Shown one piece after another: positions 19,401 through 27,648 of a DNA stretch of 64,000 bases. The notes below the pieces were generated by a model that was given only the letters and a program-made list of their open reading frames with translations, was not told the DNA's origin and did no database searches. Position 1 is the stretch's first letter. Each line of letters starts with the position of its first letter. Origin of the DNA: Micromonospora sp. WMMD1155 (GTDB taxonomy: Bacteria; Actinomycetota; Actinomycetes; Mycobacteriales; Micromonosporaceae); assembly GCF_029581275.1 (NCBI RefSeq), contig NZ_CP120742.1, positions 7,254,501-7,318,500 of the forward strand. Reading direction: 5' to 3'. The translations under genes were made by a program, and so were the position numbers.

Positions 19401-21862
19401 GGCTGGCTCAGCCTCCCCACCACCGCACGCGCGTCGGACACGAGCCCGGCCAGGGCGCCGGAGCCCTCGCCGTGCGCGCCACGGTTGGCGAAGGCGACCA
19501 CCCGGCGAGCTGCGGGGTGCAGCCGATCCAGCGGCTGGTTCAACTCTTTGCCGGCCCGCCGGTGATCCGACAGGAGCGTCAGCGCGAGGGTCGGTCGCAG
19601 ACCGTGCGCCTCGCTGATCGCCGCCTCCGTCTCCGCGATCGGCACCCCGGCCCGGAAGTCACGGGTACGGATCCGCTCTTGGCAGGTGTATTCGAGGGCG
19701 TCGCGGATCAGGTTGCAGACGACCGGGCGCCGGACCTCGTCGGCCATGTCGTCGTCGCGGACGATGGCCGTCGCGTCGTCGAGGTAGCGCCGGGCGGGGT
19801 CGCCGTGCGCGTCACCGGTGACGGTGACCTGGGACTGCGCCAGCCTGCTGACGATCCGAATCCGGGCGTCGAGCTGCAGGTGCCGCACCGCGGCCGGAAG
19901 GCGGTCGTCGTGGGTAAACACAATGACCTGCCGGTGCTTCGCCACCTGGTCCAGGACCCTGGCCAGCCCGTAGACCTTGGCCGGGTCCATGGACTGCACC
20001 GGGTCATCGATGACGAGAAACCGGAACGGGCTCTCGGGCATCGTGGCGCGGGGCAGGAAGAGCGCCAGGGCGAGCGAGTGCAGTTCGCCCTGGCTCATCA
20101 CCCCCAGTGCCGCCCCGGGCACGCCGTCGACGTTGACCTTCAGGTCCACCCGCCGGCTCGTGCCGGTGCCCGCGAGTTGGATCGCGCCGAGATCGACGTT
20201 GCTCTCCTGCCGCAGCGTGTTCCAGATCCCGGTCGCCTCCGCGGCCACCGGTGCGAGCTTGTCGTTGCGGATGCTCCCACCGACCGTCTGCAGCCAGGTG
20301 ACCGCGGCCTTCAGCGCCGTGAACATCTGGACGGACTGACGGCTGGCCTGCTCGGTGTCGATCCAGGCGCGGATCTGGTCAGCGAGCCGCTGCCAGGCGG
20401 CCTGCCGGCGTTCGAGCGCCTGCCGTGCTGCCGCCTTGACCGGCTGCAGGACGGTGGTGAGCGCGTCGAAGGCGACGAGCGCCGCTTCGGCGATCTTGTG
20501 CGAGTCGGCCGACCCGATCAGCTCGTCCCAGTGCTGCCATGCGGCCCGGGCGTCGTCGGTGTCCACCCCCTCGGCGATGAGGTCGACGGCGAGTACGGGC
20601 GGTAGCTGGGGCAGCCAGCTCCGCAGCGTGCGACGCGAACCCCGCTCGATGTCGTGGGCTTCGTCGAGGCGCTCGGCCCGCTCGGTGAGTCGTCGCAGCT
20701 GCGCCTGAGCCTGCTCGGCCCACGCCTCGTCCAGGGTGCGACCCCCGCACACTGGACAGGGCTGGCCCGGGTGGCTGTGGTGATGGCGCAGGGCATCGCT
20801 CAGCAGCTTGGCAAGCGCCCGGGCTTCCTCCACGGGGGTGCCGGCCAGGTCGTCGATCTGTTGCAGCGCCCCGCGGAGTCGCTCCAGCTCGCGTACCAGG
20901 GCGTCTCGTTCGGGCAGGTCGAGTACGTCGAGCTGGCGCAGCGGCACGAGGGTCGTGTCACTGGTCGGCTCATCAGCGGTGGCCAACGCCGCAAGGGCGT
21001 CGAGGTCGGCGGCCTTGCCGGTGAGCGCCTGCTCGGCGCGGCGGGCGCGCGGGTCGGGGTGGGCGGCGAGCGCGGTCCGCAGCTGCGGCAGCTGGATGCC
21101 GGCCAGCTTGCGCCGGTCGTCCATCTCCTTACGCGCGGTCTTGAGCATGGTCTCGATCTCGACGAGGCGACCGAGGCCGAGGATGCGGTGCAGCGAGTCG
21201 TGCATCTCGCTGGGGCGGCCGCTGAGCAGCCCACCGAGTTCGGCGTAGGAGAGGAACGGGCGGTACAGCTCCAACGGCTGCGTCCATCCGAGGTCGGCAA
21301 CCGACTGCCGGGACTTACCGGCGATCTGCAGGAACGTCTTGCCATCGTTGAGCCCTGCCTCGGGCTCCCAGTCACATTCGACGGTTGCGCCGTTGCGGTG
21401 GCCTTCGACCCCGAGTCGTACGTGGATGCGAGGGCTTTCGGTGGCGTGCAGGTTGCGCCAGCCCTCCTGCCAAACCGAGCTCCGGCCAGCCCACCGCTTG
21501 TTCTCGCCGGTCAGAGCGAACTCGGCGGCTTCGGCGAAGCTGGACTTACCCGAGCCGTTGCGACCGGTCACGATGGTCAGCCCCGGTCCGGGCACGAGGT
21601 TGAGCGTGGCAGTGGGTCCGATGCCGCGGAACCCGGTCACCTCGATGCTGGCGAGGTAGGTCCCGATCGGTTCCGGGGTTTCGGTGTCGGGCGACGGGGG
21701 TGCCGGTCGGCGCGGCGCCGCACCGCCGAGCACCGAGGCGAGCTCGTCGCCGCCGAGCAGGGCGGCGATGACGAGGTCCTTGGCGGTCTCGGTCAGGTCG
21801 GAGTGGTCGAGGTGGTCGAGGATGAGCTGGTCAACGGTGTCGGCTTGAGGGTCGATGCTCAT
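19397..21862 (-). CDS. RecF/SMC-like ATPase with zinc-hook CxxC
   Basis: 821 aa from ATG 21862, with AGGAGG six bases upstream; the frame continues further but that part lies in the divergent promoter region. An N-terminal helical stretch of about 65 residues (LILDHLDHSDLTETAKDLVI) precedes an ABC-type head: IEVTGFRG strand, Walker A GRNGSGKS at 100-107, coiled-coil arms with a CPVC zinc-hook-like motif near 369, a signature-like MSQGELHSLALALFLPRA, and Walker B FLVIDDPVQSMDP near 617. This is the AAA/RecN/RecF-like group found in many defence systems as a DNA-end or DNA-structure sensor. It precedes the 134-aa gene and is divergent from the HTH methylase, from which it is separated by one shared promoter region. 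Confidence 0.85.
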   Translation of the reverse strand: MSIDPQADTVDQLILDHLDHSDLTETAKDLVIAALLGGDELASVLGGAAPRRPAPPSPDTETPEPIGTYLASIEVTGFRGIGPTATLNLVPGPGLTIVTGRNGSGKSSFAEAAEFALTGENKRWAGRSSVWQEGWRNLHATESPRIHVRLGVEGHRNGATVECDWEPEAGLNDGKTFLQIAGKSRQSVADLGWTQPLELYRPFLSYAELGGLLSGRPSEMHDSLHRILGLGRLVEIETMLKTARKEMDDRRKLAGIQLPQLRTALAAHPDPRARRAEQALTGKAADLDALAALATADEPTSDTTLVPLRQLDVLDLPERDALVRELERLRGALQQIDDLAGTPVEEARALAKLLSDALRHHHSHPGQPCPVCGGRTLDEAWAEQAQAQLRRLTERAERLDEAHDIERGSRRTLRSWLPQLPPVLAVDLIAEGVDTDDARAAWQHWDELIGSADSHKIAEAALVAFDALTTVLQPVKAAARQALERRQAAWQRLADQIRAWIDTEQASRQSVQMFTALKAAVTWLQTVGGSIRNDKLAPVAAEATGIWNTLRQESNVDLGAIQLAGTGTSRRVDLKVNVDGVPGAALGVMSQGELHSLALALFLPRATMPESPFRFLVIDDPVQSMDPAKVYGLARVLDQVAKHRQVIVFTHDDRLPAAVRHLQLDARIRIVSRLAQSQVTVTGDAHGDPARRYLDDATAIVRDDDMADEVRRPVVCNLIRDALEYTCQERIRTRDFRAGVPIAETEAAISEAHGLRPTLALTLLSDHRRAGKELNQPLDRLHPAARRVVAFANRGAHGEGSGALAGLVSDARAVVGRLSQP

Positions 21863-22059
21863 GTGGTGCCTCCTCTCATGGGAGAGGGGCGAGTGGCCGC
21901 GCCGGAAGGCGGGGCAACTCGCTGCGTCGGCATGAGGAATCTGACCGGCCAGAAGGGCTAGGCCGGACATGAGGTGGTGCGCCCGGGCGTCGACACCCGG
22001 ACAGGAAGCATCGGCGGCAGCCGAGGCAAACCTCGGCCCGCTCACTGAAAACGACACTA

Positions 22060-22088
22060 GCACACTAGAAACTGAAAGCGATGTCAAA
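22060..22088 (-). promoter_or_regulatory. Putative minus-strand promoter of the ATPase gene
   Basis: A perfect TTGACA -35 hexamer reads on the minus strand at 22088-22083. The -10 is unclear: TGTGCT at 17-base spacing or TAGTGT at 14. A 297-base divergent intergenic region contains this site and the methylase promoter with nearly abutting -35 boxes, plus a CACTAG-CACACTAG direct repeat. This stretch is noticeably AT-richer than the genes. Confidence 0.4.
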
Positions 22089-22091
22089 CCG

Positions 22092-22119
22092 TTTACACGC
22101 CCCAGGGGTCGTGTAGAGT
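22092..22119 (+). promoter_or_regulatory. Putative promoter of the HTH-methylase gene
   Basis: TTTACA (22092-22097) and TAGAGT (22114-22119) with 16-base spacing, 41 bases before the ATG at 22160. The spacer holds a small palindrome, CCCCAGGGG. Its -35 sits next to the opposing TTGACA, so binding of one polymerase, or of the HTH methylase itself, could affect both directions. Confidence 0.55.
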
Positions 22120-22159
22120 GATCCGCGAGCAGGACAATGGATGAAACGACAGGACACCG

Positions 22160-24289
22160 ATGCCCAGACATGCCCAGGTGACCGCCGCCGAGATCTCCCG
22201 GCTGGCCGGGGTCACGCGCGCCACCGTCAGCAACTGGCGTCGGCGTCACCCAGACTTCCCGGCCCCGACCGGCGGCACGGACACCAGCCCGGCCTACGAC
22301 CTGGAGGCGGTCCAGGGGTGGCTTGCCGCGCGGGGTCAACTCCCAGCCACCTCGCCCGCCGACGACCTACGCACCGCCATCCGGTCCACCCAGTCGGGTG
22401 CCGGCACGCCGATCAGACTGCTACCGCTGGTCCTGGCCGCGGGCCAGATGTCCGACAGCGACCTGAAGCAACTCGTCGACCTCCCGGACGGCCAACTGCC
22501 CGAGCGGGCGTTGCAGGCGGTCCAGCCACACGTCGCCGATATCCCCGGGATTGCCGACCTGACCTACGACGCGGAGGACGTGGCGCTGCTGCGGGCGCTG
22601 CTGCGGTGCGTCGCGGACGAGGGAGCATTGCGGGCCGCGGACGTGCTCGCGGAAGGCGACCTGGACGCCACCAACGCTGGCGGCATGTACGACACCCCCG
22701 CTCCGGTGGCCGCGTTGATGGCCGACCTGCTCGCGGAGCCGGGCGAGCCGTACCCGGAGGCTGTCTTCGACCCCGCCTGCGGTGCCGGCGGCCTTCTTCT
22801 CGCGGCCGCAGCCTGCGGGGCAGGGAAGCTGTACGGCCAGGACATCGTCCCCGCGCAGGCCGCGCAGGCCGCCGTACGCCTCCCCCTTCAACCTGCGGAG
22901 AGCAGCGCTCAGGTGAGCGTGCGTGCCGGCGACAGCATCCGTGCCGACGCCTTCCCTGCCCTGACCGCCGAGGCCGTGCTCTGCGCCCCGCCCTACGGTG
23001 ACCGCGAGTGGGGTCACGAGGAGTTGGCGTATGACGCACGGTGGGAGTTCGGCCTACCGGCGAAGAGCGAGTCCGAGCTCGCCTGGCTCCAGCACTGCTT
23101 CGCACACCTGGCAGAGGGTGGACGCGCCGTTCTCCTCATGCCGCCAGCCACCGCCGAGCGAGGATCGGGCCGCCGGATCAGGGCCGAGATCCTTCGCACC
23201 GGCGTGCTTCGGGCCCTCATCGCCCTACCACCAGGGGTCGCGCAACCCCTACACATCGGCCTGCACCTGTGGGTGATCGAACGCCCACACCCGCAGGCCA
23301 CGTTGCCGCTGAACATCCTCATGGTGGACACCGCCACGCCCGACGTCTCTCGGCCTGACCAGCCACCAAGCCGGCGCCAATCGTTGGACTGGTCCGCGCT
23401 GCGCGACGACGTGCTCAAGGCATGGAACGACTACGACCGGCATCCAGACAACTTCGATCCCGTTCCGGGCGTCGCTCAAGCCGTCCCCATCATTGACCTG
23501 CTCGACGAGACGGTAGACCTCACGCCCGCCCGCCACGTCCGAGCCACCCCGGTGCCGGCGATGCCCGACGAGCTCGCCGCGATCGGCCACGAACTGCGGG
23601 CCAAGCTACGGCGGGCAGCCACGGGGTTGATCACTTTGAGCGGCGGCGAGGCCTGGCCGCCCGTCGGCGCCGCCCCCCTGTCCTGGCGCACCGCCAGCAT
23701 CGCCGACCTCCTACGCGGCAACGCGCTGGAGCTCCTGCGGGTGCCGGCGGCGATCCGCAGTTCAACCCCCGTCGCAACAGACCCGTCCGCGCCGCCCACC
23801 CTGACCGCCCGGGACGTGATGTCACATCGCCCCGCCTCCGGCGCTGCCGAGGAGCCCTCAGGCACCGAGATCGAGATCCAGGAGGGTGACGTCATCCTTC
23901 CGGAACTGCTACAGAACGGCACCGGCACCGCCCGGGTCGCCGACGCCCGCGACGCCGGCCTCCGTCTCGGCCGTCACCTGCATCTGCTGCGACCCGATCC
24001 CGCCCGCCTCGATCCGTGGTTCCTGGCCGGCTTCCTGGCTGCCCAGGAGAATCTCAACGCCGCCTCGTCCGGCTCCACCGTGATCCGCCTCGACCCGCGC
24101 CGCTTGCGGGTGCCGCTGCTGCCCCTCGCCGAGCAGCGGCACTACGGCAGGGCATTCCGCCAACTGAACGCCCTGCGCACCGCGGCCGACATCGCCAGCC
24201 GCCTCGCGGACGAGACGGCCCGCACCCTTGCGGCAGGGCTCGCCGGCGGCGCGCTGCAACCACCCGGCGCCGATCAGACGCCATCCTGA
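22160..24289 (+). CDS. HTH-containing N6-adenine-type DNA methylase with degenerate motif IV
   Basis: 709 aa. Residues about 5-60 are a MerR/Xis-like helix-turn-helix (AAEISRLAGVTRATVSNWRR). The methyltransferase domain starts near 165: motif I VFDPACGAGGLL near 200 and motif IV CAPPYGDREW near 273. Typical HsdM-type enzymes have NPPF/Y, so the catalytic Asn is replaced by Ala. The C-terminal about 250 residues resemble an HsdS-like or target-recognition region (EIEIQEGDVILPELL, RLDPRRLRVPLLPLAEQ). It may be a DNA-binding or regulatory methylase homologue rather than an active one. It is divergent from the ATPase and 54 bases upstream of hsdM, so it could serve either system; motif IV makes it unlikely to be the type I modification subunit. 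Confidence 0.8.
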   Translation: MPRHAQVTAAEISRLAGVTRATVSNWRRRHPDFPAPTGGTDTSPAYDLEAVQGWLAARGQLPATSPADDLRTAIRSTQSGAGTPIRLLPLVLAAGQMSDSDLKQLVDLPDGQLPERALQAVQPHVADIPGIADLTYDAEDVALLRALLRCVADEGALRAADVLAEGDLDATNAGGMYDTPAPVAALMADLLAEPGEPYPEAVFDPACGAGGLLLAAAACGAGKLYGQDIVPAQAAQAAVRLPLQPAESSAQVSVRAGDSIRADAFPALTAEAVLCAPPYGDREWGHEELAYDARWEFGLPAKSESELAWLQHCFAHLAEGGRAVLLMPPATAERGSGRRIRAEILRTGVLRALIALPPGVAQPLHIGLHLWVIERPHPQATLPLNILMVDTATPDVSRPDQPPSRRQSLDWSALRDDVLKAWNDYDRHPDNFDPVPGVAQAVPIIDLLDETVDLTPARHVRATPVPAMPDELAAIGHELRAKLRRAATGLITLSGGEAWPPVGAAPLSWRTASIADLLRGNALELLRVPAAIRSSTPVATDPSAPPTLTARDVMSHRPASGAAEEPSGTEIEIQEGDVILPELLQNGTGTARVADARDAGLRLGRHLHLLRPDPARLDPWFLAGFLAAQENLNAASSGSTVIRLDPRRLRVPLLPLAEQRHYGRAFRQLNALRTAADIASRLADETARTLAAGLAGGALQPPGADQTPS

Positions 24290-24343
24290 ACCCGCCCCCG
24301 ACTCCCCCAGCCACCACAGCACCGGCTCTTCGGAAGGACCCCG

Positions 24344-26392
24344 TTGAACAGCAGCAAGCACACCGAACTGGCAAACCACGCCTGGTCGGTCGCCGACCTC
24401 CTCCGCGGCGACTACAAGCCGTCCGACTACGGCAAAGTCATCCTGCCGTTCATCGTGCTGCGCCGCCTGGAGTGCGTCCTCGATTCCAACCGCGACAAGG
24501 TCCGGATCGAGTACGAACGGCTCAAGGATCAGAACGTCGACATCGCCCGGTTTCTGCGCCGCGCCTCAGGGCGCAGCTTCTACAACGTGAGCGGCTACAC
24601 ATTGAAGTCGATCGCCAACGACTCCGCCCAGGCCGCGAAGCACCTGATCGCGTACGTGGGTGCCTTCTCCGAGAACGCCCAGGAGGTGATGGAGCGCTAC
24701 GAGTTCCCCCAGCAAGTTCGGCGACTGGACAACGCGGGCCTGCTCTACCGAGTGGTAGGACGCTTCGCCGACCTCGACCTGCACCCTTACCAGCGCGACA
24801 AGAAGACCGGCGAGATCCTCACCGACGAGGACGGCCAGCCCTTGGTCAACGTTTCCAACCATCAGATGGGGTACGTCTTCGAGGAGCTGATCCGGCGTTT
24901 CGCCGAGCAGTCCAACGGTCCTGCCGGTGACCACTTCACACCGCGCGAGGTCGTCGAGCTGATGGTCAACCTGCTCATCGCTCCCGACGACGACGCACTG
25001 AGCATCCCGGGCACCTCTCGTACGGTGATGGACCCGGCCTGCGGCACCGGCGGCATGCTCTCGGCAGCCGAGGAGCACATCACCAAGCACAACCCGTCCG
25101 CGACGGTCACCGTCTTCGGCCAGGAGCTCAACCCGGAGTCCTGGGCGATCTGCCGATCCGACATGATGATCAAGGGCCAGGACCCTGAGAACATCAAGTT
25201 CGGCAACTCGTTCAGCGACGACGGCCACCGTGGCGCCCACTTCGACTACCTGCTGGTCAATCCACCCTTTGGCGTGGACTGGAAGAAGGTCAAGGACGAG
25301 ATCGAGCACGAGTACGAGACGCTCGGCGAGAGCGGCCGGTTCGGTGCTGGGCTGCCCCGGATCAACGACGGCTCGCTGCTCTTCCTCCAGCACATGATTT
25401 CAAAAATGAAACCGGTCACCGCCGACGGCAAGGGTGGCAGCCGCGTCGCCATCGTCTTCAACGGCTCCCCGCTGTTCACCGGAGCGGCCGAGTCCGGCGA
25501 GTCCCGGATCCGGCAGTGGATCCTGGAGAACGACTGGCTGGAGGGCATCGTCGCCCTGCCGGATCAGCTCTACTACAACACCGGCATCTCCACGTACTTC
25601 TGGATCCTGACCAACCGCAAGGCCAGAGGCCGCCAGGGCAAGGTCGTCCTGCTCGACGCCCGTGACCAGTTCGCAAAGATGCGCAAGTCCCTGGGCGACA
25701 AGCGCAAGCTCGTCACACCCGACCAGATCAAGCAGATCACCCGGCTGTACGCGGAGGCGCTCGACGCCGCCAAGGATCCCGAGCACCCGCAGCACAGCAA
25801 GGTGAAGGTCTTCGCCAACGAAGACTTCGGTTACCGCCGGATCACCGTCGAGCGTCCGCTGAAGCTTTACTTCGAGGTCACCGAGGAGACGCTGACCGCG
25901 CTGGCCGTCTCGAAGCCGATTCAGAAGGTGTCGGACGCCGACGCGCTCACCACCGCGCTTAAGCCGCTGGTCGGGCAGGTGTGGACGACGAAGCGGACGG
26001 CGTGGGACGCGCTACGGAAGGCGATGGCCGAGGCCGGGGTGCTCTGGCCCACCGGCACCGCCTTCCAGAAAGCGATGCGGGACATCATCGGGGTCCGCGA
26101 CCCTCAGGGTGAGGTGCAGCTCGTCAAGGGCAGCCCCGAGCCCGACCCGGAGCTGCGCGACTACGAGAACGTGCCACTGGACGAGGACGTCGACGAGTAC
26201 CTGCGGCGCGAGGTGCTCCCGCACGTCCCCGATGCCTGGATCGACCACGAGAAGACAAAGATCGGGTTCGAGATCCCCTTCACCCGCCACTTCTACGTCT
26301 ATAAGCCGCCCAGGCCGCTCGCCGAGATCGACGCCGAACTGAAGGCGCTGGAGGCTGAGATCCAGGCCCTACTTGGCGAGGTGACTCAATGA
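24344..26392 (+). CDS. hsdM: Type I restriction-modification, modification subunit HsdM
   Basis: 682 aa, TTG start with GGAAGGA five bases upstream. The N-terminal helical domain (WSVADLLRGDYKPSDYGKVI, then LPFIVLRRLE) is typical of HsdM. Motif I MDPACGTGGMLSA is near residue 230 and catalytic motif IV VNPPFGVDW near 303, intact. It methylates adenine with HsdS supplying the target and protects the host from HsdR (known). It is somewhat longer than a minimal HsdM, with a C-terminal helical extension of about 180 residues after the catalytic domain that may contact HsdS. It overlaps hsdS by 4 bp (ATGA). Confidence 0.95.
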   Translation: MNSSKHTELANHAWSVADLLRGDYKPSDYGKVILPFIVLRRLECVLDSNRDKVRIEYERLKDQNVDIARFLRRASGRSFYNVSGYTLKSIANDSAQAAKHLIAYVGAFSENAQEVMERYEFPQQVRRLDNAGLLYRVVGRFADLDLHPYQRDKKTGEILTDEDGQPLVNVSNHQMGYVFEELIRRFAEQSNGPAGDHFTPREVVELMVNLLIAPDDDALSIPGTSRTVMDPACGTGGMLSAAEEHITKHNPSATVTVFGQELNPESWAICRSDMMIKGQDPENIKFGNSFSDDGHRGAHFDYLLVNPPFGVDWKKVKDEIEHEYETLGESGRFGAGLPRINDGSLLFLQHMISKMKPVTADGKGGSRVAIVFNGSPLFTGAAESGESRIRQWILENDWLEGIVALPDQLYYNTGISTYFWILTNRKARGRQGKVVLLDARDQFAKMRKSLGDKRKLVTPDQIKQITRLYAEALDAAKDPEHPQHSKVKVFANEDFGYRRITVERPLKLYFEVTEETLTALAVSKPIQKVSDADALTTALKPLVGQVWTTKRTAWDALRKAMAEAGVLWPTGTAFQKAMRDIIGVRDPQGEVQLVKGSPEPDPELRDYENVPLDEDVDEYLRREVLPHVPDAWIDHEKTKIGFEIPFTRHFYVYKPPRPLAEIDAELKALEAEIQALLGEVTQ

Positions 26393-27642
26393 CACTATCG
26401 GGAGCAGTGGCATCTCTTGGAAATGAGAAGAGGTGGCAACCTCTTGCCCTGCGCGCATTCCTATGTCAGAGCAAGACCACCGGCAGCCCAGACCTTCCAT
26501 TGCTTGGGGTCAACCTCCACAGCGGTGTGACGATGCGAAGCTCGGACGATGGGCGGCCCGCGCCAAGCGAGGACTTGAGCGCTTACAAACTCGTCTCCCC
26601 CGGCGACATTGTCATGAATCGACTTGGTAAACCTCACGGGTCCATCGGCATGTCGCCGTGGCGCGGCATCACAAGTCCTGCATACTGGGTTTTGACGGTT
26701 AACGTCAAATATGGCTATCCGCGGTATCTTCACCACCTCCTACGGTCACGCCACATGATCTCAGAGTATGAGCGGCTCGGGAAGAATCAGCCGCCCAACC
26801 AGTTTGATATCGCCTGGGAAGTATTTCGAGCGATCGAGGTCCCTCTTCCGAAATTACAAGAGCAGCGCCGTATCGCCGATTTCCTCGATGTCGAAATTGC
26901 GCGGATCGACCGATTGGGTGAGGCAATGCGTCGGCAGGTGGAGACGCTCGCCCAGCGGCGACTGCGAGCGCTGGACCGTGCTTGGCCCGCCCTCGATATG
27001 CCTACGAAGCGGCTTGGGTACGGTGCTCAGTTGGTCACAAGCGGTTCTCGCGGATGGGCGGACTTTGCAGGGGATTCCGGATCACGCTTCTTTCGCAGCG
27101 CGAACCTTCGCCGGGACAGCCTTCAACCAAATCTGGCATCTTTAGCTTATGTCCAGCTTCCTGCCTCTGTGGAGACAGAAGCATTGCGGTCACAGATTCG
27201 CGAAGGCGACGTGCTGATTGGCATTACCGGAGCCAACGCAGGATGGGTCACCCTTGCCGATCATTCGATCGATGGCGGCAATGTCAGCCAACACGTCTGC
27301 CTCGTGCGTCCCGTCCGGAATGAGATTGACGGACGGTGGCTTGCCTACCTGATCGCATCGCCAATCGTGCAGACTCGACTGATGGGGAGCCAGTATGGCG
27401 GCACGAAGACCCAGCTATCTCTGCCGGATATTCGCGATATCCGCATTCCCGTACTTCCACTCGAGGCGCAGCAGGAGCTAGCGGCAGAAGTGGACGGACT
27501 CCTAAACAGCCTGGACAAGCAGCGCGACTTGCGGAAGCAGCAGCTTAGCGTATTGGCCGAGCGGCGGCAGGCGCTGATTACGGCGGCGGTGACCGGGCAG
27601 ATTGATGTGTCGACGGCGAGCGGACGAGGGATCGAGGACTGA
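26389..27642 (+). CDS. hsdS: Type I restriction-modification, specificity subunit HsdS
   Basis: 417 aa, ATG start overlapping hsdM. Two target-recognition halves are each followed by a conserved helix: TRD1 about 1-150 then PLPKLQEQRRIADFLDVEIARI, and TRD2 about 200-350 then PVLPLEAQQELAAEV with a coiled helix (LDKQRDLRKQQLSVLAERRQ). It sets the bipartite target of both HsdM and HsdR. Base composition is visibly less GC-rich than its neighbours, especially in the TRDs, as expected for a gene whose specificity domains are swapped horizontally. It ends 6 bases before hsdR. Confidence 0.93.
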   Translation: MTLSGAVASLGNEKRWQPLALRAFLCQSKTTGSPDLPLLGVNLHSGVTMRSSDDGRPAPSEDLSAYKLVSPGDIVMNRLGKPHGSIGMSPWRGITSPAYWVLTVNVKYGYPRYLHHLLRSRHMISEYERLGKNQPPNQFDIAWEVFRAIEVPLPKLQEQRRIADFLDVEIARIDRLGEAMRRQVETLAQRRLRALDRAWPALDMPTKRLGYGAQLVTSGSRGWADFAGDSGSRFFRSANLRRDSLQPNLASLAYVQLPASVETEALRSQIREGDVLIGITGANAGWVTLADHSIDGGNVSQHVCLVRPVRNEIDGRWLAYLIASPIVQTRLMGSQYGGTKTQLSLPDIRDIRIPVLPLEAQQELAAEVDGLLNSLDKQRDLRKQQLSVLAERRQALITAAVTGQIDVSTASGRGIED

Positions 27643-27648
27643 GCTGCG

